Shown: positions 45,120 to 56,171 of the stretch, piece after piece
Layout of the letters: each line of letters begins with the position of its first letter
Position numbering within the stretch: the stretch's first letter is position 1
Source: Reinekea marina
GTDB taxonomy: Bacteria > Pseudomonadota > Gammaproteobacteria > Pseudomonadales > Natronospirillaceae
NCBI RefSeq assembly: GCF_030409715.1
Contig: NZ_JAUFQI010000001.1
Coordinates: forward strand, 573,501-637,500
DNA: 64,000 nucleotides
Reading direction: 5' to 3'
The notes under the pieces: generated by a model
Database searches by the model: none
Told to the model about the DNA's origin: nothing
The model's input: the letters and a program-made list of their open reading frames with translations, nothing else
Made by a program: the position numbers and the translations under genes

Positions 45120-46568
45120 ATGGCGCTCCACACGGTAGAAAAAATCGGCGGTACTTCTATGAGTAATTATCCTGCAGTTCGGGATAATATTATCCAAATT
45201 AGCCGAAAACCTGCCGACATGTATCAGCGAATTTTTGTCGTTTCGGCTTATGGTGGATTAACGAATAAGTTGCTGGAGCATAAAAAAAATAGAGAACCGG
45301 GTGTTTACGGTTTATTCGCCAATAATGATTCTGATTGGCAATGGAGTGAAGCGTTAACCGACACGGCCAAAGCCATGCGTGAAATCAATGCTTCTTTGTT
45401 TTCTGCCCCTCACATGCTGAAACAAGCCGATCAGTTTATCACTGAACGCATGGAAGGGATTCGCTCGTGCTTGCTCGATTTACAGCGAGTTTGCTCTTAT
45501 GGGCACTTTCAAATAAACGAACATTTAGCGACTGTGCGTGAAATGTTAGCTGGTGTTGGCGAAGCGCATTCGGCATTTAACACCGCCTTATTATTGCAAG
45601 CAGAAGGCATCAATGCCCGCTTTGTTGATTTAACAGGTTGGCGGGAGCCCGATAACCTGAAGTTTGCCGATAAAATTGCTGCCGTGTTCGCACGTTACGA
45701 TTTAAGCTGCGAAATGCCGATTGTCACTGGCTATACCCAATGCAAAGAAGGTTTAATGCAAACATTTGATCGAGGTTATTCTGAAATTACCTTCAGTAAA
45801 ATCGCCGAAGTCACCGATGCAAGAGAAGCAGTCATTCATAAAGAATACCACTTATCGACGGCCGATCCTGTTGTTGTTGGCGAGCATAATGTAAACCCAA
45901 TTGGGCGCACCAATTATGATGTTGCAGACCAATTGTCATTGATTGGTATGGAAGCAATACACCCTAAAGCGGCTAAAGGGCTGAGAAAAAAGAATATCGC
46001 TTTACGAATTAAAAACACATTTGAACCTGAACACGATGGCACTTTGATCACAAATGATTATCGCAGTGAAACGCCGCGCGTTGAAATAATTGCCGGGATT
46101 CCAAACGTTTATGCTTTTAATGTTTTTGATCAAGACATGGTGGGTGAGCCGCAGCAACTGTTAGAAATTCAACGCTTAGTGCAAGAGTTTAATATTCCAT
46201 TACTGGCCAAGGAGCACAACGCCAATACGGTTACCTTTTATTTAGATACAGGCCTAAAAGTCATTAAACGAATTCAAGCCAGAATTGAGCGCCACTTTCC
46301 TAATGCGAAAATGAACAGTCGTAAGGTTGCTATGGTGTCTGTGATAGGCTCAGATTTAAACGTAACCGGCATTTTAGCTCGGCTTTCAACTAGCTTGGCC
46401 GAAAAGGACATAAACGTTATGGCCATTTACCAGAGCATTCGTCAGGTGGATGTGCGTATTGTTGTCGCAGAAGACCACTATGAAGGGGCGATCGCTGCAT
46501 TGCATCATGCGTTGATCGAACAACAAAACACCAATGCTAACCCTAACCCAGCCTTGGCGGCGAGTTAA
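45120..46568 (+). CDS. Aspartate kinase, ectoine-type (Ask_Ect)
   Basis: A 482-residue aspartokinase, first step from aspartate to aspartate semialdehyde. VEKIGGTSMSNY at the N-terminus, FVVSAYGGLTNKLLEHKK, YGHFQINEHLATVREMLAGVGEAHSA, VTGYTQCKEGLMQTFDRGYSEITF, HKEYHLSTADPVVVG and GRTNYDVADQLSLIGMEAIHPKAAK closely follow the specialised Ask_Ect enzymes found with ectABC. ACT domains end the protein. No ectABC genes are in the window, so its link to ectoine is inferred. It overlaps the converging cyclase gene by four bases. Confidence 0.9.
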   Translation: MALHTVEKIGGTSMSNYPAVRDNIIQISRKPADMYQRIFVVSAYGGLTNKLLEHKKNREPGVYGLFANNDSDWQWSEALTDTAKAMREINASLFSAPHMLKQADQFITERMEGIRSCLLDLQRVCSYGHFQINEHLATVREMLAGVGEAHSAFNTALLLQAEGINARFVDLTGWREPDNLKFADKIAAVFARYDLSCEMPIVTGYTQCKEGLMQTFDRGYSEITFSKIAEVTDAREAVIHKEYHLSTADPVVVGEHNVNPIGRTNYDVADQLSLIGMEAIHPKAAKGLRKKNIALRIKNTFEPEHDGTLITNDYRSETPRVEIIAGIPNVYAFNVFDQDMVGEPQQLLEIQRLVQEFNIPLLAKEHNANTVTFYLDTGLKVIKRIQARIERHFPNAKMNSRKVAMVSVIGSDLNVTGILARLSTSLAEKDINVMAIYQSIRQVDVRIVVAEDHYEGAIAALHHALIEQQNTNANPNPALAAS

Positions 46569-47467
46569 ACTAAGTCACCGCACACCTGATTACGACCTGC
46601 GTTTTTCGCCATTGTTAAACGCTGGTCGGTTTCAAACAATAATTGCTCAATACTGCTATTGCGTTGCCAAGTATGAACGCCCGCACTGACCGTAATGGGG
46701 CTTGGACATTCTTCCCATTTCAATTCGGATACTTGTTGTCTCAAGCGATCCAAGGTCACCACCGCATCCATCATGGCCGTCTCCGGCATTAAGACTAAGA
46801 ATTCTTCACCACCGTAGCGAGAGCAAAAATCGGTTTCTCGGAGCGCGCCTTTTAGTGTTAAGGCAATGCGTGCTATGACCGTGTCCCCGAAGTTTTGGCC
46901 ATAGGTGTCGTTAATACGCTTAAAATTATCTATATCTATCAATGCAATGGTGAATTGACTGCCATAGCGTTTGCCGTGTTTATGCATGTCTTCCATTCGC
47001 TCAAGCGCATTGTGCCGGTTGCTGAGACCGGTAATAGGGTCGCGTAAACTGGCTTGGTTGGTTTGACGTTGCAATTGGGTAAAGCTAGAAGCCAGTTTAT
47101 TGATATTACAAAACACCAACATGTGCGCTGGACGCCCTTGCCAGTGAGTAGCATCGCATTGTGCACTCAGCCAAATAGATTGGTGTTGCGATTCAACTTT
47201 GATAGGGGTGGCATTCGCTTTAAATAAGTCTAACGCTGTTAAGGGTTGAGCATTTAAGTCTTTCAGGTGAATAGACTTTTCTGTTAGCCAAGTATCACTG
47301 AGTTCAACATTATGTAAGGAATCTACGCCTAACCATTGGCTGGCTAAGCTGTTCCACTGAATAATACGGTTACTTTCATCAACCAAAACAATCCCTAACT
47401 GCACATCGTCAATAGCGTTAAGCAAGGTGCTGGTTGAGCTCTGCGGTTGGTAGTTTTTGATCATCAT
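46565..47467 (-). CDS. Diguanylate cyclase with PAS domain
   Basis: A 300-residue c-di-GMP synthase. Residues 10-110 form a PAS-like sensor (LNAIDDVQLGIVLVDESNRIIQWN). The GGDEF domain follows: RDPITGLSNRHNALERMEDM, ALIDIDNFKRINDTYGQNFGD, and the active-site loop SRYGGEEFLVLMPE. GGEEF keeps activity. The residues five ahead of the loop do not show a clear RxxD inhibitory site. No membrane segment or signal peptide is visible, so it is cytoplasmic. Confidence 0.93.
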   Translation of the reverse strand: MMIKNYQPQSSTSTLLNAIDDVQLGIVLVDESNRIIQWNSLASQWLGVDSLHNVELSDTWLTEKSIHLKDLNAQPLTALDLFKANATPIKVESQHQSIWLSAQCDATHWQGRPAHMLVFCNINKLASSFTQLQRQTNQASLRDPITGLSNRHNALERMEDMHKHGKRYGSQFTIALIDIDNFKRINDTYGQNFGDTVIARIALTLKGALRETDFCSRYGGEEFLVLMPETAMMDAVVTLDRLRQQVSELKWEECPSPITVSAGVHTWQRNSSIEQLLFETDQRLTMAKNAGRNQVCGDLV

Positions 47468-47568
47468 TAAATCCTTTTTGTCGACACCACTAGTATAGCT
47501 TATTTTGTGAGCTTCATCCGATTATGGGCTAAGCGCTGTGTTAACATTTATAAAAAAGGGGAGTCATT

Positions 47569-48540
47569 ATGAATAAAGTAACAGTAAGTATTTTAATGTT
47601 GGCGACAGCAGCTGGCGCGCACGCTAAAACATCAATTTATGGTGAAGCGAACGCTCGTTTGCAGTTTGAGAATATTGATGGCGGATCCTCGCTTAGTATT
47701 GATGGATCGTTAAGCGAATTTGGTTATAAAGGCGAACAGACGTTATCGGAGCAAGAGACCGCCTTTTTTGATATTGGTCTTGGAGTCAATGCGTTGGGTG
47801 ACAGTTTAGGTGTTTCAAATGGCATCATCTCTTATCCTGGATTGAAAGTTGGCCAAATCGGTTTAAGAGGGGACTTTGGCGAAATTAGTGCCTTTTACGA
47901 TCACAGTCCCGTTTCTAAGATAAATCACTATTTTAAGCTGATGAAAAATGACCCTGATTCTATCCGCTATCTGCTTAGCGATAACGGAGGGTTGTCACCA
48001 ACAGGAATATATAAAGTCGATGGGTTATCGTATCAGTCTCCTTTAATTGAAAACAATATCACTATAAATGCCGCCTTAGTTCCTGCTGAAGATCCAGACG
48101 GAACAACAGGTATCTCATTTGCTGGTCGCTACGATCAAGGCGATATTGATGTTTCTGTTGGCTTTGAGGTGAATGTTGAGCAAGACAGCTCTCAGCTATT
48201 TAAAGTGGCAGGTGAATACCAAACGGGTAAGCTTAAGCTGGGTGGGCAAGTGCAGATGTCGAGCAGTAGTGACACCGACTACTCGTCTCGAAACTTTGCC
48301 GGTTTTGTGAAACTGCCGCTAAAATTTTCTCAGTTAGAAACGAACAATCGAATCATGGCAGGGTTTACCACTTTAACGAACCCAGCTGATGATACGGTTG
48401 ATCAATTTTATATCAGTGGGTTGCAAGAAATCCCATGGACAAGCAAAGTGAGCACTTACAGTTTTGTAGAAGTGCTGATGTACAACGATTTAGAAGATAC
48501 CCGAACAGTCATTGGTTCTGGTTTAAAAATAGGGTTTTAA
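47569..48540 (+). CDS. Outer-membrane porin, Gram-negative type
   Basis: A 323-residue trimeric-porin-like protein. Signal peptide MNKVTVSILMLATAAGAHA, first strand KTSIYGEANARLQFENI, an FGEISAFYDHSP block typical of porin_4 family loop L3 surroundings, and a C-terminal strand ending TVIGSGLKIGF with the terminal Phe required for BAM assembly. It is shorter than OmpC-like porins and lacks cysteines. It may give general diffusion or a specific anion/solute route. A hairpin terminator follows. Confidence 0.9.
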   Translation: MNKVTVSILMLATAAGAHAKTSIYGEANARLQFENIDGGSSLSIDGSLSEFGYKGEQTLSEQETAFFDIGLGVNALGDSLGVSNGIISYPGLKVGQIGLRGDFGEISAFYDHSPVSKINHYFKLMKNDPDSIRYLLSDNGGLSPTGIYKVDGLSYQSPLIENNITINAALVPAEDPDGTTGISFAGRYDQGDIDVSVGFEVNVEQDSSQLFKVAGEYQTGKLKLGGQVQMSSSSDTDYSSRNFAGFVKLPLKFSQLETNNRIMAGFTTLTNPADDTVDQFYISGLQEIPWTSKVSTYSFVEVLMYNDLEDTRTVIGSGLKIGF

Positions 48541-48545
48541 CCAAT

Positions 48546-48598
48546 AGGGCTTTCATCGTTTGAGTATAACGGAGCGATGAGAGCCCTGTTTTGTTAGT
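48546..48598 (+). terminator. Terminator after the porin gene
   Basis: AGGGCT-T-TCATCG and CGATGAG-AGCCCT form a long stem with a 15-base loop, followed by GTTTTGTT. The converging slmA stop is four bases away. Confidence 0.75.
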
Positions 48599-48601
48599 GC
48601 G

Positions 48602-50166
<1,565 letters not shown>

Positions 50167-50196
50167 TTACTCACTAGCAACCTAATAGAGGCAGGA

Positions 50197-52719
50197 TTAA
50201 AACGGAATTTGCAGTTGGCTGTCAACGGCTAACAACTGTTGTTTGAATAATGTTTGAATCTTTTTCAAGGATTCATCGTTGTCTGCCTCAAAACGGCACG
50301 AAAGCGCGGGTCGGCCATTCGAAGCCCTTACCAAACCCCATCCATCTTGAAAATCAACTCTAACGCCATCGATGTCGGTTAGTTGGCCGCCACCAAAGTC
50401 ACCATTTCGTTGCAATGCTTCAATCACTCTAAACTTACGGGCATCGGAAGATTCGATGGTTATCTCTGGTGTAGCGACATCTTGTGGTAATTCATTCAAC
50501 AAGTTATCTAAGGTGTCTGACTGTGCGGCAATAATTTCGATAAGTCGAGCTGTGGCGTATAAACCATCATCGAAGCCAAACCAACGGTCTTGATAAAAGA
50601 TATGCCCGCTCATTTCTCCCGCTAATGCGGCGTTAACTTCTTTCATTCTACGCTTGATATAAGAGTGGCCAGTTTTCCACATAACGGGTTTGCCACCATA
50701 GCCAAGGACAAGGTTTTTCAGGCGTCTTGAACTTTTCACATCGTACAGAACCGTCGCCCCAGGATTGTTTTGCACAACCTGTTTAGCCAAAAGCATGAGT
50801 AATCGATCTGCGTAGACGATTTTGCCGCTGTTGGTCACAACGCAAATCCGGTCACCATCGCCGTCAAAGGCAACACCTAAGTCGGCTCTTGTCTCAACGA
50901 CGGTTCTGGCAAGATCTTCGATGTTTCGAGAATCACCCGGGTCGGGCAGATGATTTGGGAAGCTGCCATCTACATCGCAGTAAAGCGGCAGTACATGCGA
51001 ACCAATGTTTTTGATGAGCTGTGGCATCACATTCCCTGCCACACCATTACCACAGTCGATGACAATTTTTAACGGTCGTTTTGGTTTAACATCCGCTTTT
51101 ACTCTATCAAGATAGGCAGAGCTGACTTCCTGAGTCATCAACTTTCCATCGCCTTTGAGGAAGTTTTGGTTTTCAATGCGGTGGTAAAGCCCTTTAATTT
51201 CGTCTTCAATTAATGCGTTCCCTGCAATAACCACTCTAAACCCATTGTGGTTTGCTGGATTGTGGCTACCCGTTACCATGACGCAGGTTCCCACTTCTAA
51301 ATGTTGGCTAGCAAAGTAGCAAACCGGAGTGGCTACTTCGCCGATATCAATGACATCGCGCCCACTGCTGCGCAAACCTTTAATTAGGGCCTGTGAGAGT
51401 TCAGGGCTCGATAAGCGACCATCTCGACCCACAATGACGGTTTGCTGGCCCCGATCATAGCTTTCCGAGCCAATAGCGATACCGATTTGCATGGCTGCAT
51501 CGTTTGTTAACGTTTGGCCGACAATGCCTCGAATGTCATAGGCTTTGAACAACTCTTCACTAACAGCGATATGAGTAGTGCTGGTGCTGCCCGATTGATT
51601 CATGCCGAGAAGATCATCATCGGCTTCCATCATGGACACATCAAAGTCATCTACGCCATCGTTGTTAAAGCTGGCCTCTGTCGCCGTATTGAGTGTTTCA
51701 ATGTCCGACGAGATGGGCGTGTTGCTAATGCGCAGTCGAGTTAGCGTTTTTTCCAATGTGCTGAAAATAGCCAATTCAAATTTTGCTTTCGATGATTGCC
51801 CTGTGAGTAAGTTTTTAACTTGGCGAGCAAAGGCGTTCGCATCTTGTCGGAAGGCTGTTTGCACTCGTTGTGATGCCAGAATAAATGGAACGGCAATAGC
51901 CAACGATAAAATGGCAAAGACGATGATAAAGATACTGGAAGACTGTAATGTTGCTTCTGCTAAATCGTTCGAAGGTTGAAAGGTAAGCGTCCAGTTAATA
52001 TTGTTTGAGTTTAACTTAACAACATCATTACTATTTTTAGCACCGTAGGTAAGCAATGTTTGAATGGGCGCATTTAAGAACTCTTGTTGAACTAAAAGAT
52101 TCCCTTTACTGGCATCAATGCCTTTAAGCTGTTGCGCTAGATAATCGATAGACTGAGAAATGCTGATGGTGCCAATAATACGGCCCGCATTGTTACGGAT
52201 CGCCTTGACGGTTTGTAAGTAAACCACGCCATTATGTTGGTGGGCTTCCCACAGTACAGGCTGACCTTGTTCCGCTCGACGTATCATATCCATTGCTGCG
52301 TGTGAAAAAGGCGGGTTAGCGTTAGGTCTTAACTCTGCTTCGCGTAGCGCAAAAACATGCACATCTAAGCTGTGTGGTATTTGTGAGCCAATACTGCTTT
52401 CAACATTAGCCATTTCACCGTTAATAACATTTTCGACAACGTAGTCACTGGAGGCTATTTGCTCCATTAGCAAATCGTGTTGATCGAGTACATTATTAAA
52501 GTAGGCTTCGTATTGTTGCGCTATTTCATTGATTAATGCATTTTGATGCGCTTTGTTTACCGGTGTGACTTGGGTAGATATGAGAAAGTAGCCCGCCGCA
52601 CTTGCCGCCAGCACCAAAGCCAATATTGGGACATAGAAAAAACTCAGTACCGTTTTGTTGTTGCCGTCTTCAGCGACGGCCTTTTTTTTATTCGCAGCGG
52701 AACTTTTGGCCACATTCAT
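50197..52719 (-). CDS. algC: Phosphomannomutase/phosphoglucomutase AlgC, long membrane-anchored form
   Basis: An 840-residue protein. The C-terminal ~450 residues are a full PMM/PGM: KAYDIRGIVG, catalytic serine in VTGSHNPANHNGF, metal site FDGDGDRICV, and GEMSGHIFY. It interconverts mannose-6-P/mannose-1-P and glucose-6-P/glucose-1-P. The N-terminal ~390 residues add two transmembrane segments (about 25-48 and 258-285) around a periplasmic CHASE/Cache-like sensor region, then a cytoplasmic linker rich in S, D and N. Long AlgC proteins occur in Pseudomonas as well. Glucose-1-P from the glucan phosphorylase could enter glycolysis here. Confidence 0.92.
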   Translation of the reverse strand: MNVAKSSAANKKKAVAEDGNNKTVLSFFYVPILALVLAASAAGYFLISTQVTPVNKAHQNALINEIAQQYEAYFNNVLDQHDLLMEQIASSDYVVENVINGEMANVESSIGSQIPHSLDVHVFALREAELRPNANPPFSHAAMDMIRRAEQGQPVLWEAHQHNGVVYLQTVKAIRNNAGRIIGTISISQSIDYLAQQLKGIDASKGNLLVQQEFLNAPIQTLLTYGAKNSNDVVKLNSNNINWTLTFQPSNDLAEATLQSSSIFIIVFAILSLAIAVPFILASQRVQTAFRQDANAFARQVKNLLTGQSSKAKFELAIFSTLEKTLTRLRISNTPISSDIETLNTATEASFNNDGVDDFDVSMMEADDDLLGMNQSGSTSTTHIAVSEELFKAYDIRGIVGQTLTNDAAMQIGIAIGSESYDRGQQTVIVGRDGRLSSPELSQALIKGLRSSGRDVIDIGEVATPVCYFASQHLEVGTCVMVTGSHNPANHNGFRVVIAGNALIEDEIKGLYHRIENQNFLKGDGKLMTQEVSSAYLDRVKADVKPKRPLKIVIDCGNGVAGNVMPQLIKNIGSHVLPLYCDVDGSFPNHLPDPGDSRNIEDLARTVVETRADLGVAFDGDGDRICVVTNSGKIVYADRLLMLLAKQVVQNNPGATVLYDVKSSRRLKNLVLGYGGKPVMWKTGHSYIKRRMKEVNAALAGEMSGHIFYQDRWFGFDDGLYATARLIEIIAAQSDTLDNLLNELPQDVATPEITIESSDARKFRVIEALQRNGDFGGGQLTDIDGVRVDFQDGWGLVRASNGRPALSCRFEADNDESLKKIQTLFKQQLLAVDSQLQIPF

Positions 52720-52832
52720 ATCCTTTTTTATAATTGAGTCGCAACGTGCATAGTCTTTAACTTTAGCTGATCAAAAGCACCACGTTAAGCTAGATTTACC
52801 GATAATTAGTCTTATTCAGTCAGATTTGTCAG

Positions 52833-53291
52833 TTATTCGCGCCCTGTACTGCCAAAACCACCCGCGCCACGGTCCGTTTCTACAAATTCATCAACAATAG
52901 CAAAATGCGCCTGAATCACAGGGACCAGCACCATCTGTGCGATGCGATCACCCGGTTCAATGGTGAAGGCATCTTGGCCACGATTCCAGCATGAGACCAT
53001 GAGCTCGCCTTGATAGTCTGAATCTATCAACCCCACCAAATTCCCCAGTACGATTCCATGCTTGTGACCAAGACCTGAACGAGGAATGATTGTAGCGGCT
53101 AGGCTAGGGTCCTCAATATAGATGGCGATGCCAGTTTTGATTAGGTGTGTTTCGCCGGGTAATACGGTTAGCGGTTCATCTAGGCACGCTCTTAAATCCA
53201 TCCCCGCCGAGCCTTCTGTACCGTAAGAAGGCAGTTCAATAGTGTCGCCAATTTTAGGGTCTAGTATTTTTAACTGAAGTGTATGTGTCAT
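52833..53291 (-). CDS. dut: dUTP diphosphatase
   Basis: A 152-residue trimeric dUTPase that cleaves dUTP to dUMP and pyrophosphate, keeping uracil out of DNA. The five motifs are present: [45 protein letters not shown] and [10 protein letters not shown]. Length equals the E. coli enzyme. It is two bases downstream of coaBC, as in E. coli. Confidence 0.97.
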   Translation of the reverse strand: MTHTLQLKILDPKIGDTIELPSYGTEGSAGMDLRACLDEPLTVLPGETHLIKTGIAIYIEDPSLAATIIPRSGLGHKHGIVLGNLVGLIDSDYQGELMVSCWNRGQDAFTIEPGDRIAQMVLVPVIQAHFAIVDEFVETDRGAGGFGSTGRE

Positions 53292-53293
53292 GG

Positions 53294-54532
53294 TTATGTT
53301 CTCAACATTTCGGTGACCGAATGAATAATAAAATGTGCAACTTGCGTTTTTGTCTCTGGACCAAATCGTTGACGGCTGTCTTTAGTAACCCAGAGTACTT
53401 CATTGCGTTCTGAACCAAAGCCTATGTCCGAGCGAGACACATCATTAGCAACGACCGCATCAACCGCTTTTTTCTCTAACTTACGCAATGCATAGTTTTC
53501 TAAATCTTGAGTTTCAGCGGCAAATGCGATCACGCAGGCTGGGCGTTGCTCACTTTTAGCCACGCTGGCAATAATATCAGGGTTTTCGACCAATGGTAGA
53601 TTGAGTAAATCACCTTGTTGGTCTTTTTTCATTTTTTGGTGGGCCGTATTTTGGGGTCGATAATCTGCAACAGCGGCTGTGCCAATGAATACATCACATT
53701 GTTCTAGATTCTCATGCGCGGCGGAGTACATTTCTAGTGCGCTGTTTACGTTAACAACGGTTATGTTTGCCGGTGGTTCAAGGCTCACAGGCCCACTGAT
53801 GAGAGTCACTGATGCGCCAGCTAGTGAAGCCGCATGAGCGATTGCGTAACCCATTTTGCCACTGCTGTGGTTACTGAGGTAACGAACGGGGTCGATGGCT
53901 TCACGCGTTGGTCCCGCTGTGATCACCACTTTTTTGCCTAGCAACGGCTTGCTTGAGAACAGCGCGCAGGTCATCTGACAAAGCTCTAGTGCTTCTAACA
54001 TTCGACCCGCGCCGACGTCGCCGCAGGCTTGCTCCCCTGTACCGGGTCCAAATATGTGTAAATCGTTAAAGCGCGTTTGTACGTCTTGAATATTGGCTTG
54101 GGTCACTGGCGCATGCCACATTTTTTCGTTCATGGCTGGGGCTAGGGCGATTTTTGCGTGTGTCGCTAAGCAAATGGTTGTGAGTAAATCGTTTGCCATG
54201 CCTGCGTTTAATCGGGCGATAAAATCAGCCGTTGCCGGCGCTACAAGAATGATGTCTGCCCAGCGTGCGAGCTCTATGTGCCCCATGCCTTGCTCTGCTT
54301 GTTCGTCGAGTAGGCTATCACTGACTGGGTTTCCGGTTAGAGCTTGGAATGTTAGTGGCGTAATGAAAGCTTTTGCGCCTTCTGTCATCACTACTCGAAC
54401 CTGGGCGCCGCTTTTGATGAGAAGCCGCACCAGCTCGGCCGATTTATAGGCCGCTATACCTCCTGTGATGCCCACCACGACGTTTGTGTCGGCAAGTTCG
54501 TTGCTGTGTTCCGTGTTTAGGCTGTTTACCAT
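53294..54532 (-). CDS. coaBC: Bifunctional phosphopantothenoylcysteine decarboxylase/synthetase
   Basis: A 412-residue coenzyme A enzyme. The CoaC flavoprotein half has [37 protein letters not shown] and [11 protein letters not shown] (PxMNxxMW motif). The CoaB half starts near residue 200: [33 protein letters not shown], then [15 protein letters not shown]. It makes 4'-phosphopantetheine from phosphopantothenate and cysteine. It is divergent from radC, as in many gammaproteobacteria. Confidence 0.97.
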   Translation of the reverse strand: MVNSLNTEHSNELADTNVVVGITGGIAAYKSAELVRLLIKSGAQVRVVMTEGAKAFITPLTFQALTGNPVSDSLLDEQAEQGMGHIELARWADIILVAPATADFIARLNAGMANDLLTTICLATHAKIALAPAMNEKMWHAPVTQANIQDVQTRFNDLHIFGPGTGEQACGDVGAGRMLEALELCQMTCALFSSKPLLGKKVVITAGPTREAIDPVRYLSNHSSGKMGYAIAHAASLAGASVTLISGPVSLEPPANITVVNVNSALEMYSAAHENLEQCDVFIGTAAVADYRPQNTAHQKMKKDQQGDLLNLPLVENPDIIASVAKSEQRPACVIAFAAETQDLENYALRKLEKKAVDAVVANDVSRSDIGFGSERNEVLWVTKDSRQRFGPETKTQVAHFIIHSVTEMLRT

Positions 54533-54686
54533 GGTTAACTTCTCTAAGTACGTCAGTGCGATTTTGATTCGAAGGCGTTGATTAAGCGCTGTGTAAATTT
54601 CGATTTAACACTGGCTGAATAACACTCTTACGCGCAATATAGCATGTGGAATAAGATTTTATTACTCTCAAGTGAAAGGATTCACT

Positions 54687-55361
54687 ATGTCTATACGCGA
54701 TTGGCCAGCCTCGCTGCGCCCTCGAGAAAAACTCTTGTCTGAAGGTGCTCAAGCGCTTACCGATGCAGAATTGCTCGCTATCTTTTTAAGAACCGGGATT
54801 CCTGGATTAGATGCCGTTGGCTTATCCCAAGCACTTTTAGCCAGATTTGGCACACTCGCCAAACTCATGAAAGCCGATAAAGACGAATTTTGCCAAGGCC
54901 AAGGGTTAGGTCCTGCCAAATTCGTGCAGCTCCAAGCGGTCATGGAAATGGCCCGCCGCCACTTGTGGAGTGAGTTGGTTAATTCTGCTTCACTCACCTC
55001 GCCCAGCGATACTCGTCAATTTCTATTGGCAAAGATACGTGATTTAGAACATGAGGAGTTTGCTTGCATTTGGCTTGATAACCAACATCAAGTATTAGCC
55101 TTTGAAACGCTCTTTACTGGCACAATCGATTCTGCCGCTGTATACCCTAGAGAGGTGATCAAGAAGGCTCTGAAACATAACGCTGCTGCGGTCATTGTTG
55201 CTCATAACCACCCCAGTGGAATCGCAGAGCCCAGTCAAGCAGATCAGCTGCTCACGGAGAAGCTTAAAAATGCCTTGTTTTCGATCGATGTCAGATTATT
55301 AGATCACATGGTTGTAGGGCAGGGAGTTGTGGTAAGCTTTGCGGAGCGAGGAATCTTGTGA
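54687..55361 (+). CDS. radC: RadC/UPF0758 family protein
   Basis: A 224-residue protein. An N-terminal helix-hairpin-helix region ([31 protein letters not shown]) is followed by a JAB/MPN metalloprotease-like domain: [27 protein letters not shown] with the HxH…D metal motif. The historical link to DNA repair is not supported by later work, and its biochemical role is unknown. The start at 54687 ([17 protein letters not shown]) matches homologues and has AAAGGA upstream. Confidence 0.93.
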   Translation: MSIRDWPASLRPREKLLSEGAQALTDAELLAIFLRTGIPGLDAVGLSQALLARFGTLAKLMKADKDEFCQGQGLGPAKFVQLQAVMEMARRHLWSELVNSASLTSPSDTRQFLLAKIRDLEHEEFACIWLDNQHQVLAFETLFTGTIDSAAVYPREVIKKALKHNAAAVIVAHNHPSGIAEPSQADQLLTEKLKNALFSIDVRLLDHMVVGQGVVVSFAERGIL

Positions 55362-55420
55362 ATCGCTGTTTTTTTAATTAGGTCGCGAATGGTGTTAGAG
55401 CAAAAAAACGGCAATTTTGC

Positions 55421-55449
55421 TTGAGGTTGATGCCTTGTTCTGGTATAAA
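55421..55449 (+). promoter_or_regulatory. Sigma-70 promoter of rpmB-rpmG
   Basis: TTGAGG (55421-55426), a 17-base spacer and TATAAA (55444-55449) with TG at the extended -10 position. It lies 149 bases before rpmB; the leader ends in GGAGGC, a strong ribosome site. Confidence 0.75.
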
Positions 55450-55597
55450 TCGCGCCTCTTGAATTTAGGGTCACAGGTCCTAACGGTTTTAGATTGCCTA
55501 ACTCGATGACGGTAAGACGCCTAAAGCTATACATCCTGTGGTCCAATTTGTTTTATTAATAATGCGGTGTCACCGTCACAATTGGAGGCGACAAATA

Positions 55598-55834
55598 ATG
55601 TCTAGAGTTTGCCAAGTTACAGGTAAGCGTCCTGTAAGCGGAAACAATGTTTCCCATTCACAGATCAAAACTAAGCGTCGGTTCTTGCCGAACCTTCACT
55701 CTCACCGTTTCTGGGTAGAAAGTGAAAATCGTTTCGTTAAGTTGCGTCTTACTGCTAAAGGTATGCGTATTATCGACAAAAAGGGTATCGAGGCTGTTTT
55801 AAAAGACATCCGTGCCCGTGGTGAAAAAGTTTAA
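55598..55834 (+). CDS. rpmB: 50S ribosomal protein L28
   Basis: A 78-residue L28. The start at 55598 ([29 protein letters not shown]) follows GGAGGCG and matches the family N-terminus; the in-frame reading frame extending upstream to 55538 is not coding. [26 protein letters not shown] is the core. Of the zinc-type cysteine pairs of some L28 versions only one Cys (C5) is present. rpmG follows 11 bases downstream. Confidence 0.97.
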   Translation: MSRVCQVTGKRPVSGNNVSHSQIKTKRRFLPNLHSHRFWVESENRFVKLRLTAKGMRIIDKKGIEAVLKDIRARGEKV

Positions 55835-55845
55835 GGAACTATACA

Positions 55846-56004
55846 ATGGCTCGTGATTTAATCCGTTTAGTGAGTTCTGCAGGAACTGGCTACTTCTACA
55901 CAACAGACAAGAACAAGCGTAATACTCCAGATAAGTTGGAGTTCAAAAAGTACGATCCTAAGGTTCGTAAACACGTAATGTTCAAAGAAGCTAAAATTAA
56001 GTAA
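55846..56004 (+). CDS. rpmG: 50S ribosomal protein L33
   Basis: A 52-residue L33, starting [20 protein letters not shown] and ending [10 protein letters not shown]. It lacks the CxxC pairs of zinc-binding L33 forms, which is the C-minus form normal in many gammaproteobacteria. AAGGAA lies 7 bases upstream of the ATG. It is the second gene of the rpmBG operon and is followed by a terminator. Confidence 0.97.
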   Translation: MARDLIRLVSSAGTGYFYTTDKNKRNTPDKLEFKKYDPKVRKHVMFKEAKIK

Positions 56005-56023
56005 TTTCAGCTTATTGTTCTGA

Positions 56024-56053
56024 TAAAAGCTCGGTTTTTCCGGGCTTTTTTTT
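56024..56053 (+). terminator. Rho-independent terminator after rpmG
   Basis: AAAAGCTCGG and CCGGGCTTTT with a five-base T loop and a T run; one G-T pair in the stem. Confidence 0.92.
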
Positions 56054-56171
56054 GTCTGATCGATTCCTATTCGTTCCAATTGGGAAACGGTTAATTAAAA
56101 TTCAACTATCAGGTGTTAAAATAATTTTCGTTACACTGAAAGTTGCAACATATTTTAGGGTTTGATTCAGA

